A DNA stretch of 42,648 bases from Sphaerochaeta sp. (GTDB lineage: Bacteria > Spirochaetota > Spirochaetia > Sphaerochaetales > Sphaerochaetaceae): positions 1 to 42,648 of the forward strand of contig JAEINL010000031.1 in the NCBI GenBank assembly GCA_016342655.1. Direction: 5' to 3'. Shown here piece by piece: positions 8,527 through 17,285 of this stretch. The notes below the pieces were generated by a model. The model saw nothing but the letters and a program-made list of their open reading frames with translations. It made no database searches and was not told the DNA's origin. The number at the start of each line of letters is the position of its first letter. Within the stretch, counting starts at the first letter, position 1. A program made the translations under genes and the position numbers.

Positions 8527-8556
8527 ATACTAACCTATCGGTCGGTAGGTTTTCAA
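8527..8556 (-). promoter_or_regulatory. tetR promoter with autoregulatory operator in the spacer
   Basis: On the minus strand TTGAAA (8556-8551) and TAGTAT (8532-8527) are separated by exactly 18 bp. That spacer, 8533-8550, is itself a palindrome, ACCTATCGGTCGGTAGGT on the plus strand, matching its complement at 14 of 18 positions, with the CGGTCGG core typical of TetR-family sites. The -10 ends 5 nt before the ATG. A repressor here would block RNA polymerase directly. Confidence 0.7.
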
Positions 8557-8598
8557 CTCCTTTTTCTTTGTTTTTCAATCATTTATTGAGAAAAAGCC

Positions 8599-8628
8599 TT
8601 GAAGTTCCTTTCACATGCATGCTATAAG
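8599..8628 (+). promoter_or_regulatory. Promoter of the rplU operon
   Basis: TTGAAG (8599-8604), 18 nt, then TATAAG (8623-8628) with a TGC extended -10. The predicted start leaves a leader of about 30 nt before rplU, too short for an elaborate autoregulatory structure. Confidence 0.55.
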
Positions 8629-8665
8629 AATAGGGCACAAACTAAACGTAAGGATGCAAATCGAC

Positions 8666-8980
8666 ATGTATGCACTTGTAGAAATTCTCGGAAAACAGTA
8701 CAAAGCAGTCGAAGGCCAGACCGTTCGGGTTGATTATATCAGCCAGAAAGAGGAAGGCTCTTCACTCGAGTACGAAACAGTTCTCGCCATCGTGGATGAG
8801 GACAATGCAAAGTTTGGCACCCCCTATGTAGCAGATGCTATGGTCAAGGCAACCCTCAATGGAAGCCTTAAGGGTGACAAGATTAGGGTGTACAAAAAGA
8901 AACGCCGCAAGGGATACACTAGGACCCAGGGTCATAGACAGAAGTATTCACTGATCACCATCGATCAGATTATCGCGTAA
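8666..8980 (+). CDS. rplU: 50S ribosomal protein L21
   Basis: A 104-aa L21 protein that binds 23S rRNA near L20. It starts with the family-typical MYALVEILGKQYKAVEG and has the basic C-terminal part KKKRRKGYTRTQGHRQKYSLITI. The frame is open upstream to 8615, and ATG 8654 (MQID-) is in frame, but the homologous start and the normal length favour 8666. AAGG lies 12 nt before it, a long spacing. It is the first gene of an operon running through rpmA, obg, nadD, yqeK, a lipoprotein and rsfS. Confidence 0.95.
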   Translation: MYALVEILGKQYKAVEGQTVRVDYISQKEEGSSLEYETVLAIVDEDNAKFGTPYVADAMVKATLNGSLKGDKIRVYKKKRRKGYTRTQGHRQKYSLITIDQIIA

Positions 8981-8992
8981 GGGGGTAGGGAT

Positions 8993-9244
8993 ATGGCACA
9001 TAAGAAAGGTGGCGGTAGCACCCGCAATGGTCGTGATTCCAACTCACAGCGCCTTGGCGTCAAACGTTTCGGTGGACAGCTGGTGAAAGCCGGTGAGATC
9101 ATCGTGCGTCAGCATGGGACCAAATTCCATCCTGGTGAAAATGTAGGATTGGGTTCTGACTATACCATTTTTGCAAAGGCTGCAGGTACTGTATTGTTCC
9201 ACGTAAGGAAGAATCGTAAGTACATCAGCATCGTAACTGAGTAG
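8993..9244 (+). CDS. rpmA: 50S ribosomal protein L27
   Basis: An 83-aa L27 beginning [20 protein letters not shown], whose N-terminal tail reaches the peptidyl-transferase centre. There is no N-terminal extension for Prp cleavage, unlike in Firmicutes, and correspondingly no Prp protease gene between rplU and rpmA. It follows rplU by 12 nt with a GGGGGTAGGG-type ribosome binding site and precedes obg by 44 nt. Confidence 0.97.
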   Translation: MAHKKGGGSTRNGRDSNSQRLGVKRFGGQLVKAGEIIVRQHGTKFHPGENVGLGSDYTIFAKAAGTVLFHVRKNRKYISIVTE

Positions 9245-9276
9245 TTTTACCTACCGATGTTGGCCATATGGCCTAA

Positions 9277-10371
<1,095 letters not shown>

Positions 10372-10380
10372 GGGGAATAG

Positions 10381-11019
10381 GTGGTCAAGCCAGTCGCTAC
10401 TGCTATGGTGGGTGGAAGTTTCAATCCGGTTCATCTTGGCCATCTGCATTTGATCCATACTGTGGTTACCTCCACAAGGTATCGTAGATTCATATTTGTT
10501 CCCGTTGCACAGAACAACTTCAAGCGTGATGCGTCTCTTGCAGATGCGCATCACCGCCTAGCTATGCTTCATCTGAGTTTCGCTTCCTATAGGGATCTGT
10601 ATCCAGATGACCCCCCGCTTGAACTGATCAGTGATGCTTGTGAGATTGAGCGTGGAGGAGTTTCCTATACCTACGACACAGTCAAGCACCTCTATCTCCA
10701 ATACAGCATCAGAGGGAGGTTGGGCTTGGTCATGGGTGATGACCTTCTCCCTACCTTGGATAAGTGGCACGAGTATGATGAGCTGAAGGAGCTGGTCTCC
10801 TTTGTGGTCATACGCCGTGACAAGGAGGCAATTCCTTTTTACGACCATGCTGTGGACCTTGAGTACATTGACAATGTACCTGTAGAGGATTCCTCAACCA
10901 CCATCCGTCAAGCTTGTGCCCTTTTGAAGGGTGAAGAGGAACTTCCCACAGATATTCGCTCTTTGATGCAAACGGAGGTGGCTGCCTATGTTCAGCAGAA
11001 CAGGCTCTATCGCTCTTGA
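10381..11019 (+). CDS. nadD: Nicotinate-nucleotide adenylyltransferase
   Basis: A 212-aa enzyme that joins nicotinate mononucleotide and ATP to deaminated NAD. Motifs: GGSFNPVHLGHL near residues 11-22 (nucleotidyltransferase HxGH) and SSTTIR near the C-terminus. The start is a GTG behind GGGGGAATAG. Its last 32 nt overlap yqeK, indicating coupled translation. The obg-nadD-yqeK-rsfS order is widely conserved. Confidence 0.94.
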   Translation: MVKPVATAMVGGSFNPVHLGHLHLIHTVVTSTRYRRFIFVPVAQNNFKRDASLADAHHRLAMLHLSFASYRDLYPDDPPLELISDACEIERGGVSYTYDTVKHLYLQYSIRGRLGLVMGDDLLPTLDKWHEYDELKELVSFVVIRRDKEAIPFYDHAVDLEYIDNVPVEDSSTTIRQACALLKGEEELPTDIRSLMQTEVAAYVQQNRLYRS

Positions 11020-11572
11020 GCAGGAGCTCTCCTCCTTGATGAGCGAAGATCGGCTTCTGCACAGCAAGGCTACAGGTGATACTGCCTTGAGTCTTGTCCG
11101 TCAGTTTGGGGAACAGCTCGAGGGTGAGCTCTGTACTAAAACTGCCCTTTTGCATGACATTGCAAGGGAGTGGAAAGCTGATGATCTGATTTCGTATGCC
11201 CAGGAGCATCATCTTGCCTTGGAACAAGAAGAGGTGGGAGATCCTGTCTTGCTTCATGCTCCAGTTGGAGCAGCTCTCTTGGCAGAGAAAGGCTATGAGA
11301 GCTCTCTCTGTCGTGCTGTGAGGTATCATACGCTGGGGAGCGTACGTATGGGGCGTCTTGGTCTGGTGTTGTTCATCGCTGACTACATTGAACAGGGAAG
11401 GACCCATCTCACTGATGAGACACGAAAAGAACTGAGAACACTCCCTTCGCTGGAAATGATGTGTTTGGAAATCCTCAGGATGCAGGGGCCCTACCTGAAA
11501 ATGAAGGGAATAAGACCTGCCAGATGTTCAGAAGAGTTGAAGCGCTTCCTGCTTGCAGGAAAACGCTTATGA
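10988..11572 (+). CDS. yqeK: YqeK-type HD-domain diadenosine tetraphosphatase
   Basis: A 194-aa HD phosphohydrolase of the YqeK family, which cleaves Ap4A symmetrically to two ADP. The metal ligands are visible: LLHDIAREW (HD), HAPVGAALLAEKG, HTLG and FIADYIEQGR. The ATG at 10988 overlaps the end of nadD but has GGAGG 9 nt upstream, which supports it over ATG 11039. The stop overlaps the next start (ATGA). Confidence 0.9.
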   Translation: MFSRTGSIALEQELSSLMSEDRLLHSKATGDTALSLVRQFGEQLEGELCTKTALLHDIAREWKADDLISYAQEHHLALEQEEVGDPVLLHAPVGAALLAEKGYESSLCRAVRYHTLGSVRMGRLGLVLFIADYIEQGRTHLTDETRKELRTLPSLEMMCLEILRMQGPYLKMKGIRPARCSEELKRFLLAGKRL

Positions 11573-12141
11573 AAAAAGCCATCTTGGCATCGGTTCTGCT
11601 CACTCTTATACTCACTACAGGGTGTTCAGCGCAGAAGAGGGAGGCTTACTATGGCTTCTTTGGTTCAGAGAGTGTGGTCCTGGTTGTAGAGGGCAGGCAC
11701 CTGGTTGTGATGCATATGGATTCCTCGTTAGTCGAGGGGTATGCCAAGGCTCAGGAGCTTGGGGTAAAGGAAGCGTTACCTGACTTGTTGGGTATCAGAG
11801 CCAAAGCTTACTTTGGCACTGACGAGGCCTCGCTTGCAGAGGTCCGTTCTCTGGTGACCACCCTTGCCAGTGAGGCGCTTGGGATTCCAAGGGCAGATTT
11901 GACAGATGAACTCTCTCTCTCTGTCCTGCAAACAAGAGCTGGCGACTTGAGGAAAACCCCATTCGTCAGTACACTGGAAATGTTGACAGGCCTCCCTGAT
12001 GCCTTGGCCTTGCTACAGAAGATGAAAGCCTGCCATACCTATGATGTGGCTCAGTTCGTAACGATAGATAAAGACACTGATTGGAAGTTTTTGAAGGACT
12101 ACCTGAGCCAATGGCTCAGTTTTGCCTTGCTTCTCGAGTGA
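11569..12141 (+). CDS. Putative lipoprotein of unknown function
   Basis: A 190-aa protein with a signal peptide ending in the lipobox LTTGC (Cys19), so it is probably anchored to a membrane. After the Cys it shows no domain I recognise; the body mixes short strands (SVVLVVEGRHLVVMHM) with helices (DEASLAEVRSLVTTLASEALG). The start ATG overlaps the yqeK stop, so it is translated with it. It occupies the slot where many bacteria have a LytR/CpsA/Psr gene. A longer in-frame ORF from 11461 runs inside yqeK and is rejected. Confidence 0.75.
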   Translation: MKKAILASVLLTLILTTGCSAQKREAYYGFFGSESVVLVVEGRHLVVMHMDSSLVEGYAKAQELGVKEALPDLLGIRAKAYFGTDEASLAEVRSLVTTLASEALGIPRADLTDELSLSVLQTRAGDLRKTPFVSTLEMLTGLPDALALLQKMKACHTYDVAQFVTIDKDTDWKFLKDYLSQWLSFALLLE

Positions 12142-12155
12142 AGGAGAATGAGTAG

Positions 12156-12566
12156 ATGAATACAACGGTAATGGCTAACGCAGAAAGGCTTGGCCAGTTT
12201 TTAGAAGACCACAAGTGCACGGATGTAAATATCCTAGATATTACAGGTCAGTGTTCCTGGGCAGATTGCTTCATCATTGCAACGGTAAACAGCGTAGGTC
12301 ACCTCAAGGGCGTTGCCCATGAGTTATGGAGCGAGATTAATGATCTTGGACTGACGGTAGCCAACCGCCACAAGTCACCTCAGGGCGATGGCTGGGAGCT
12401 GATCGATTGTGGTGATGTTGTCATCCACCTGATGAGTGAGGAGTTGAGGGATTTCTACTCACTGGAGAAGCTCTGGCAGAGTCGGTCAGTGGTTGGTGCA
12501 GATACTGAGAAAGAAGAGTCACAAGAAGAAGACGACGAAGACGAAGAAGACAACGAAGAAGTATAA
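12156..12566 (+). CDS. rsfS: Ribosome silencing factor RsfS
   Basis: A 136-aa RsfS/DUF143 protein that binds L14 and stops subunit joining when nutrients are short. The conserved core is at 20-105: VNILDI, WADCFIIATVNSVGHLKGVAHEL, GWELIDCGDVVIHLM and REFYSLEKLW-like DFYSLEKLW. A strongly acidic tail of about 25 residues (EEDDEDEEDNEEV) follows and is longer than in most relatives. It closes the rplU operon and is followed by a terminator. Confidence 0.94.
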   Translation: MNTTVMANAERLGQFLEDHKCTDVNILDITGQCSWADCFIIATVNSVGHLKGVAHELWSEINDLGLTVANRHKSPQGDGWELIDCGDVVIHLMSEELRDFYSLEKLWQSRSVVGADTEKEESQEEDDEDEEDNEEV

Positions 12567-12582
12567 CCTACTTTCTCCAAGC

Positions 12583-12618
12583 AAAAAAGGTGTTCTGTTT
12601 GTTCAGATCACCTTTTTT
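12583..12618. terminator. Bidirectional terminator between rsfS and the MATE gene
   Basis: AAAAAAGGTG (12583-12592) pairs with CACCTTTTTT (12609-12618), with an inner TCTG/CAGA stem after a T-T mismatch. It has a T-tract in both directions and therefore serves the two convergent genes. The right arm includes the last codons of the MATE gene, whose stop is at 12603. Confidence 0.85.
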
Positions 12619-13964
12619 GTTTTCCATTTGCCCCGTGCGAAACGCGTGGCGAACAGTGTCCCCCGGAAAATCCAATCAATATACATGCCGAACCAAACAC
12701 CATAGACTCCCAAGCCAAAGTGGAATGCGAGCACGTAACTGCAACCGACTCGGAACACCCACATGGTGAACATTGAGACGAGCATCGTGTACTTCACATC
12801 CCCTGCAGCCCTCAGGAAGTTGGGGACGGTAAAGGATATGGGCCAGATGAGAGAAGTTGCGATCATGGCAGTGCGAATTATGTTGGATGCAAGAACAGAA
12901 GCCTCTGAGGAAAGATTGAAGACCTGGACTATCTGGGGTGCGAAGATGAAGATGGGGATGGCTATCATGCCCATCGATAGGTAGGTTAGCAAGAGTAGCC
13001 ACTTGCCATAGTGAAGGGCTTGCTCAGGCTTCCTTGCTCCCAGACTCTGGCCAATGATGGTGATTGACGCCATGTTGATAGCACCCCCTGGGATGTTGGC
13101 CATGGATGCGACAGATCCTGCAATGGCATTTGCTGCAAGGGCGACAGTCCCGAAGGATGCGATAAAACCCTGTACCATCAGACGCCCGATGTGGAACATG
13201 CTCCCTTCAATCCCTGTAGGGATTCCAATTTGCAGGATCTTCTTCACTTTTTCCCAGTGCCATTCGAACTTCCAAATCTTGTGGATGAAGAGGATATTCT
13301 TCTTGTCGCTTATGAGGATGACCATGATGATGGCAGCCACCATCCTGCTGAACAGAGTAGCAAGGCCTGCCCCTGTGACCCCTAAGTGAAGACCAAAGAT
13401 GAAATAGGCATTACCTGCTATGTTGGTGATGTTCATCATTGTGCTGACCACGAGTGATACCCTGCTGTTGCCCATGGAACGGAACAGCGCTGCACAGGCG
13501 TTGTAGGAAGCTAAAAAGGGTAGTGACAAGAGGATGTAGAGAAAGTAGGTGGTGCTGTTGGCAAGCACATCCGACTCTAGTGATCCGAAAATCAGGATGA
13601 TGATGTTTCTGCGTACAGGTAGGCAGAGTATGAGTAGCACTGTGGAGACAATCATGGAAAGAAGGAACAGCTGTTTTGCCGCATCGTTGGCAGATGCAGT
13701 ATCCTTTCTGCCCAGATACTGGCTGGCTACGACAGCGCCTCCTGTGGCAAAGGCCGCAAAGAGTTGGATGATGAGAAAGGATATTCCATCAACAATGCTT
13801 ACAGCACTCACTGCGGCTTCCCCGACAGTTGCAACCATCATGGTATCGGCCATACCGATGGTGACGGCAAGGAATTGCTCTGCTATCAGAGGGACTATAA
13901 GCCTAAAAAGGAACTGACGGGAGAACATCAGTTCTCCCAACGATTTGGGTGCTTCTTTTTTCAC
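12603..13964 (-). CDS. MATE-family multidrug/cation exporter
   Basis: A membrane protein of about 453 aa with some twelve hydrophobic segments, of the MatE/NorM type that exports drugs or organic cations against Na+ or H+. Typical text is VPLIAEQFLAVTIGMADTMMV near the N-terminus and the repeated RSMGNSRVSLV and RAAGDVKYTML. Two starts are possible: GTG 13964 (MKKEAPKSLGEL) and ATG 13928, which has a better Shine-Dalgarno (GGGAG). I prefer 13964 because relatives carry a short polar N-terminus, but it is uncertain. The longer frame to 14189 runs into the upstream ABC gene and is rejected. Confidence 0.85.
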   Translation of the reverse strand: MKKEAPKSLGELMFSRQFLFRLIVPLIAEQFLAVTIGMADTMMVATVGEAAVSAVSIVDGISFLIIQLFAAFATGGAVVASQYLGRKDTASANDAAKQLFLLSMIVSTVLLILCLPVRRNIIILIFGSLESDVLANSTTYFLYILLSLPFLASYNACAALFRSMGNSRVSLVVSTMMNITNIAGNAYFIFGLHLGVTGAGLATLFSRMVAAIIMVILISDKKNILFIHKIWKFEWHWEKVKKILQIGIPTGIEGSMFHIGRLMVQGFIASFGTVALAANAIAGSVASMANIPGGAINMASITIIGQSLGARKPEQALHYGKWLLLLTYLSMGMIAIPIFIFAPQIVQVFNLSSEASVLASNIIRTAMIATSLIWPISFTVPNFLRAAGDVKYTMLVSMFTMWVFRVGCSYVLAFHFGLGVYGVWFGMYIDWIFRGTLFATRFARGKWKTKKVI

Positions 13965-14055
13965 TAACAGGAACCTCGGCCCTATCATCGGGGCGAAACA
14001 ACATAAAGACAAGAGATCTAAGGTAGGGTATCTCCCCGGTCCACAACGTACTTTC

Positions 14056-14847
14056 CTAGTCTTTTGTAAGCAGGTCCTGATCACTGTCGTAGGTCTTGTT
14101 CCTGAGGTCCTTGAAGAGCTGGACAAGCTTGGCGACAGTAAGCTTGGACTTCTCTTGCCCCGCAACATCCAGGATGATGTTTCCCTCATCCATCATCACA
14201 AGGCGGTTTCCGAAGTCTATGGCAAACTGCATGTTATGCGTAACCATAAGGGCTGTCAGCTTGTATTCCTTGATGTAACGCTCAGTGAGGTTCATAACTA
14301 TCTGGGCATTACGTGGATCAAGAGATGCTGTATGTTCATCGAGCAAGACCATCTTGGGTTTGCTCATTACTGTCATCAGAAGGGTGAGGGCCTGTCTCTG
14401 GCCCCCTGAGAGCAGACCCACGTTGTCCTTGAGCCTGTCCTGCAACCCGATGGGTTCCAAGAGGTTCCTGAACATCTCGCGTTTTTCATTGTTGAGGCTG
14501 ATCCGAAGGCCTTTCATCCCCTTTGTTGCGGCTGTAATCATATTGTCCTCGATGGACATGGTTGCAGCGGTGCCCTTGGTGGGATCCTGGAAGATTCTTC
14601 CGATGGTCATCGCCCGCTTGTACTCAGCACTGTTGGTCACATCTGTGCCATCGAAGATAATCTTGCCGCTGGTAAGTGGATAGGTTCCGCTGATGAGGTT
14701 GAAGAGGGTGGATTTCCCCGATCCGTTGGATCCGACCACACAAATGACATCTTCCTTGTTTACATGTAGGCTCACATCATCGAGAGCCATTTTTTCATTG
14801 ACAGTCCCCGGGTAGAAGACCTTGGTCATATTGGTTATGTCTAACAT
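14056..14847 (-). CDS. ABC transporter ATP-binding protein (TrpZ-like)
   Basis: A 263-aa ABC ATPase that powers the importer formed with the adjacent permease. Motifs: Walker A VGSNGSGKST at 38-47, signature LSGGQRQ at 146-152, Walker B MVLLDE at 166-171, and the H-switch His204. The gene's start overlaps the permease stop (TGATG), so translation is coupled. The operon has the set found for TrpXYZ-like importers: substrate-binding protein, permease, ATPase. Substrate not proven. Confidence 0.92.
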   Translation of the reverse strand: MLDITNMTKVFYPGTVNEKMALDDVSLHVNKEDVICVVGSNGSGKSTLFNLISGTYPLTSGKIIFDGTDVTNSAEYKRAMTIGRIFQDPTKGTAATMSIEDNMITAATKGMKGLRISLNNEKREMFRNLLEPIGLQDRLKDNVGLLSGGQRQALTLLMTVMSKPKMVLLDEHTASLDPRNAQIVMNLTERYIKEYKLTALMVTHNMQFAIDFGNRLVMMDEGNIILDVAGQEKSKLTVAKLVQLFKDLRNKTYDSDQDLLTKD

Positions 14848-15794
14848 CAGTTTTCCTCCTTCAGGGTAGCTTCATGTTTGGCTAGCGAACGTGCAATGGC
14901 TTTTCTTTTTGCACCCTTTGAGGAGGCGACGCTTCTTGTCTGGGCAATGAAAAGAGAGACTATTACCAGGATACCGGTAAGCATCTTGAAGTCATTGGGG
15001 GTAATATGGATCAGGTAGCCGTACTTCCGGCCAAAGAACATGAGGGCCTTGTACATGATGGCACCTAAGATTGCCCGTAAGGTAAGGAGGGATATCCTGT
15101 TGGTGGAGAAGAGGAACTCCCCAAGCATGATGGCAGCAAGGCCTTGGATGATCATACCCTGGCCAAGGTTTGCATCGGCAAAGCCCTGGTACTGGGCAAG
15201 CATACCACCTGAGAGAGCGATAAGGCCGTTGGAGAGGCCGATACCCATAAGTTTGAGCACCTCTGGATTGATGCCCTGACTTATGACCATCTGCTCGTTG
15301 CCACCCATGGCTCCCATAGCGACGCCAAGGTCGGTACGGAAGAAGATGTCGATAAGGACCTTTACAAACAGGACCACCAAAAGGGTTCCAACAAGTGATG
15401 CCCATTCTGGGGATAATGCTGTAAAGAACCTGGGAAGCTTCGAATAAAGAGTTTCAACACGTAACAGAGGGATGTTCGCCTTATTGCCAAGGATACGAAG
15501 GTTTATTGAATAGAGCATCGTCATGGTGAGAATACCCGCAAGGAGGCCGGGAATTTTTAGTTTGTTGTGGATGGCCGCTGTCACCATACCTGCCAGTACT
15601 CCTGAGATAAAGGAGAGCAGGAGGGCAAGCGAGATTGGCAGGCCGTTCACGATGGCCATGGTTGCCACTGCCGCCCCTGTTGCAACTGAACCGTCGCACG
15701 TAAGGTCTGCAAAGTCCAGAATCCTATAGGAAATGAGGATGCCTATGACCATAAGCGAAAAAACTAGGCCATCTACGAAAATTCCTTCTAACAT
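14847..15794 (-). CDS. ABC transporter permease (TrpY-like)
   Basis: A 315-aa membrane protein with eight to nine hydrophobic segments, related to the branched-chain amino-acid permease fold and to the permeases that go with the PF04392 binding proteins. It begins MLEGIFVDGLVFSLMVIGILISYRILDFADLTCDGS, the DLTxDGS pattern being typical of this group. A basic C-terminal tail (SKGAKRKAIARSLAKHEATLKEEN) is cytoplasmic. It lies downstream of a hairpin that should lower its expression relative to the binding protein. Confidence 0.9.
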   Translation of the reverse strand: MLEGIFVDGLVFSLMVIGILISYRILDFADLTCDGSVATGAAVATMAIVNGLPISLALLLSFISGVLAGMVTAAIHNKLKIPGLLAGILTMTMLYSINLRILGNKANIPLLRVETLYSKLPRFFTALSPEWASLVGTLLVVLFVKVLIDIFFRTDLGVAMGAMGGNEQMVISQGINPEVLKLMGIGLSNGLIALSGGMLAQYQGFADANLGQGMIIQGLAAIMLGEFLFSTNRISLLTLRAILGAIMYKALMFFGRKYGYLIHITPNDFKMLTGILVIVSLFIAQTRSVASSKGAKRKAIARSLAKHEATLKEEN

Positions 15795-15810
15795 GTGAAA
15801 CCCCTTAACA

Positions 15811-15846
15811 AGAAAAAACCGCCGCTCTCAAACAAGAGTGGCGGTT
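15811..15846 (-). terminator. Internal terminator/attenuator after the binding-protein gene
   Basis: On the minus strand AACCGCC-A-CTCT and AGAG-C-GGCGGTT form a 12-bp stem (one G-U pair possible) with a 6-nt loop, followed directly by TTTTTT. It sits between the substrate-binding protein and the permease, a common arrangement that gives excess binding protein by partial termination. Confidence 0.8.
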
Positions 15847-15861
15847 CTGCTTAGACCCAGA

Positions 15862-16872
15862 CTATTTCTGCCTGATGGTCTTTCCGTCCTTGATGAGCAC
15901 AGCTGCACTGTCTTGCAGTGACTGAGGGATAGTATATCCAAGCTTCTTAGCAGTATCAAGGTTAAACCAAAGTTCAAATTTGGTAGGATCGGTGATATAG
16001 ACGGTTCCGATGGTTCCTGCCTTCTCTCCCTTGATTACCCTTCCCACAACTTTACCAGTTTCATAGCCGATGCTGTAGTAGTCAAAACCCCATGCTATCA
16101 TGACGTTCAGACCGTCAACACCGGAGGGGTCGGCACTCATCAGTGGTTTGCCTGCTTTGGTAGTGACATCATCAACTGAAGCGAGAGCGCTGATGACAGC
16201 GTTGTCGGTTGCAATGTAGATGGCGTCAACACGGCCAATGATGGCCTGGGTAGCCATCTTCACCTCACTGGAGTTGCTGATAGCGGCGGCGACAAAGTCA
16301 ATGCCAAGTTTCTCACAGGCAGCCTTGGCCATTTCCATCAGGATTACTCCGTTGGCCTCTCCTGAAGCATAGATGTTTCCGACTGACTTGGCTCCTGTAA
16401 GGTCTACCAAAAGCTTGATCTGCTCTTCGACAGGGTTCTTGTCCGAAACTCCGGCGATGGTATCAGATACGAGGCCAGCTTCTGAGGAATCGGTTACTGC
16501 ACTGAATACCACTGGGGTTGAGGAGTTTGAGAACACCTGTGCAAGGGCCTGTGCTGTGGGGGTGGCGATACCGACAGCCACATCTACCTTGTCGCTCTTG
16601 AACTTTTGGGCGATGGAGGATGAGGTTGAGATGTCACCATTGGCATTCTGCAGGTCGAAGGTTACCTTCAGGTCAGTGGTCGCAAGGTAATCCATGATAC
16701 CCTTTTCTGCAGCATCCAAGGCTGGGTGTGCAACAATCTTAGATATCCCAATTTTGTATGTCTTTGGCCCTGATTCTGCGGGTGTTTCAGAAACACCTGC
16801 TGCGAAGGCAAAAGAGACGGTAGTAAGGATCAGAACTAGCATAAGTACTGTAGTGCGAAGTGTGAATTTCAT
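15862..16872 (-). CDS. ABC transporter substrate-binding protein 1 (PF04392 type, TrpX-like)
   Basis: A 336-aa exported binding protein; a signal peptide (1-24, ending SFAFAAG) is followed by two Rossmann-like lobes. The family text KIVAHPALDAAEKGIMDYL, FDLQNANGD and IAQKFKSDKVDVAVGIATPTAQAL is at about 45-115. Relatives bind tryptophan or other small aromatic/amino ligands, but the ligand cannot be read here. It is the promoter-proximal gene of the importer operon, with a strong promoter and a nested palindrome upstream and an attenuator downstream. A paralogue lies 0.9 kb upstream of its start. Confidence 0.92.
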   Translation of the reverse strand: MKFTLRTTVLMLVLILTTVSFAFAAGVSETPAESGPKTYKIGISKIVAHPALDAAEKGIMDYLATTDLKVTFDLQNANGDISTSSSIAQKFKSDKVDVAVGIATPTAQALAQVFSNSSTPVVFSAVTDSSEAGLVSDTIAGVSDKNPVEEQIKLLVDLTGAKSVGNIYASGEANGVILMEMAKAACEKLGIDFVAAAISNSSEVKMATQAIIGRVDAIYIATDNAVISALASVDDVTTKAGKPLMSADPSGVDGLNVMIAWGFDYYSIGYETGKVVGRVIKGEKAGTIGTVYITDPTKFELWFNLDTAKKLGYTIPQSLQDSAAVLIKDGKTIRQK

Positions 16873-16910
16873 GTAAGTATCCTCCAGATAATGAGAAGTG
16901 CGTTTGCGAA

Positions 16911-16984
16911 ACTATAGCCTTATTTTTGTCTTTTGTAAATCGTATTATGCATATAAATGAATATTAATTCATAAGATATGCATA
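16911..16984 (-). promoter_or_regulatory. Importer promoter and nested inverted repeats upstream
   Basis: On the minus strand TTTACA (16939-16934), 17 nt, TATAGT (16916-16911) make a good promoter. Seven bp upstream of the -35 lies a symmetrical array: TATGCATA (16946-16953), ATGAAT-ATTA-ATTCAT (16957-16972), TATGCATA (16977-16984). Each TATGCATA is itself a palindrome and the inner pair is a second one. The position, just upstream of -35, suits an activator site or a curved UP-type element. Confidence 0.6.
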
Positions 16985-17064
16985 TGATTTGAAAAATATG
17001 AGTAATTGCTTGCGAACCAGTCACAACCTGGAAGGTTACAGTGAAAAAAGGGAATAGAATGAGG

Positions 17065-17097
17065 AAAGTTGAGAGACTGGCAAAAGAGCTCAACTTT
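17065..17097. other. 9-bp inverted repeat
   Basis: AAAGTTGAG (17065-17073) and CTCAACTTT (17089-17097) with a 15-nt loop, between the importer promoter region and repeat copy 2. No T-tract. The rest of 16985-17137 shows nothing else I can support. Confidence 0.3.
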
Positions 17098-17137
17098 CAA
17101 AATGTATGACCAATACCATGCTATCGCATAGTTATTC

Positions 17138-17285
17138 CCCAACGAAGCGAGAGTAGCGGAAGCATGCTTCCATTACCGAGCGAGTGGCGGGAAAGCAAGG
17201 TGAGATACCCCGCCCCTTGGGGCGGAAAAGGAGGCAACGCCTCCTCTTTCCAGGGCTTGCCCTGGGGTATTGATACCTTTCATTT
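17138..17285 (-). repeat. Dispersed hairpin-array element, copy 2 (long form)
   Basis: This copy has the longer left part beginning CCAACGAAGCGAGAGTAGCG, then a GGAAGC-AT-GCTTCC palindrome, then the common core from 17172. The first core hairpin is CCGCCCC-TT-GGGGCGG, differing from copies 1 and 4 in both arms yet still paired. The right end (TCATTTG) supplies the TGA stop codon of the small membrane-protein gene. Confidence 0.87.

Noticed and set aside
8521-8578. TTG start of the TetR gene at 8578
   Set aside because: It would place the promoter and an 18-bp operator inside the coding region; ATG 8521 gives a normal TetR length.
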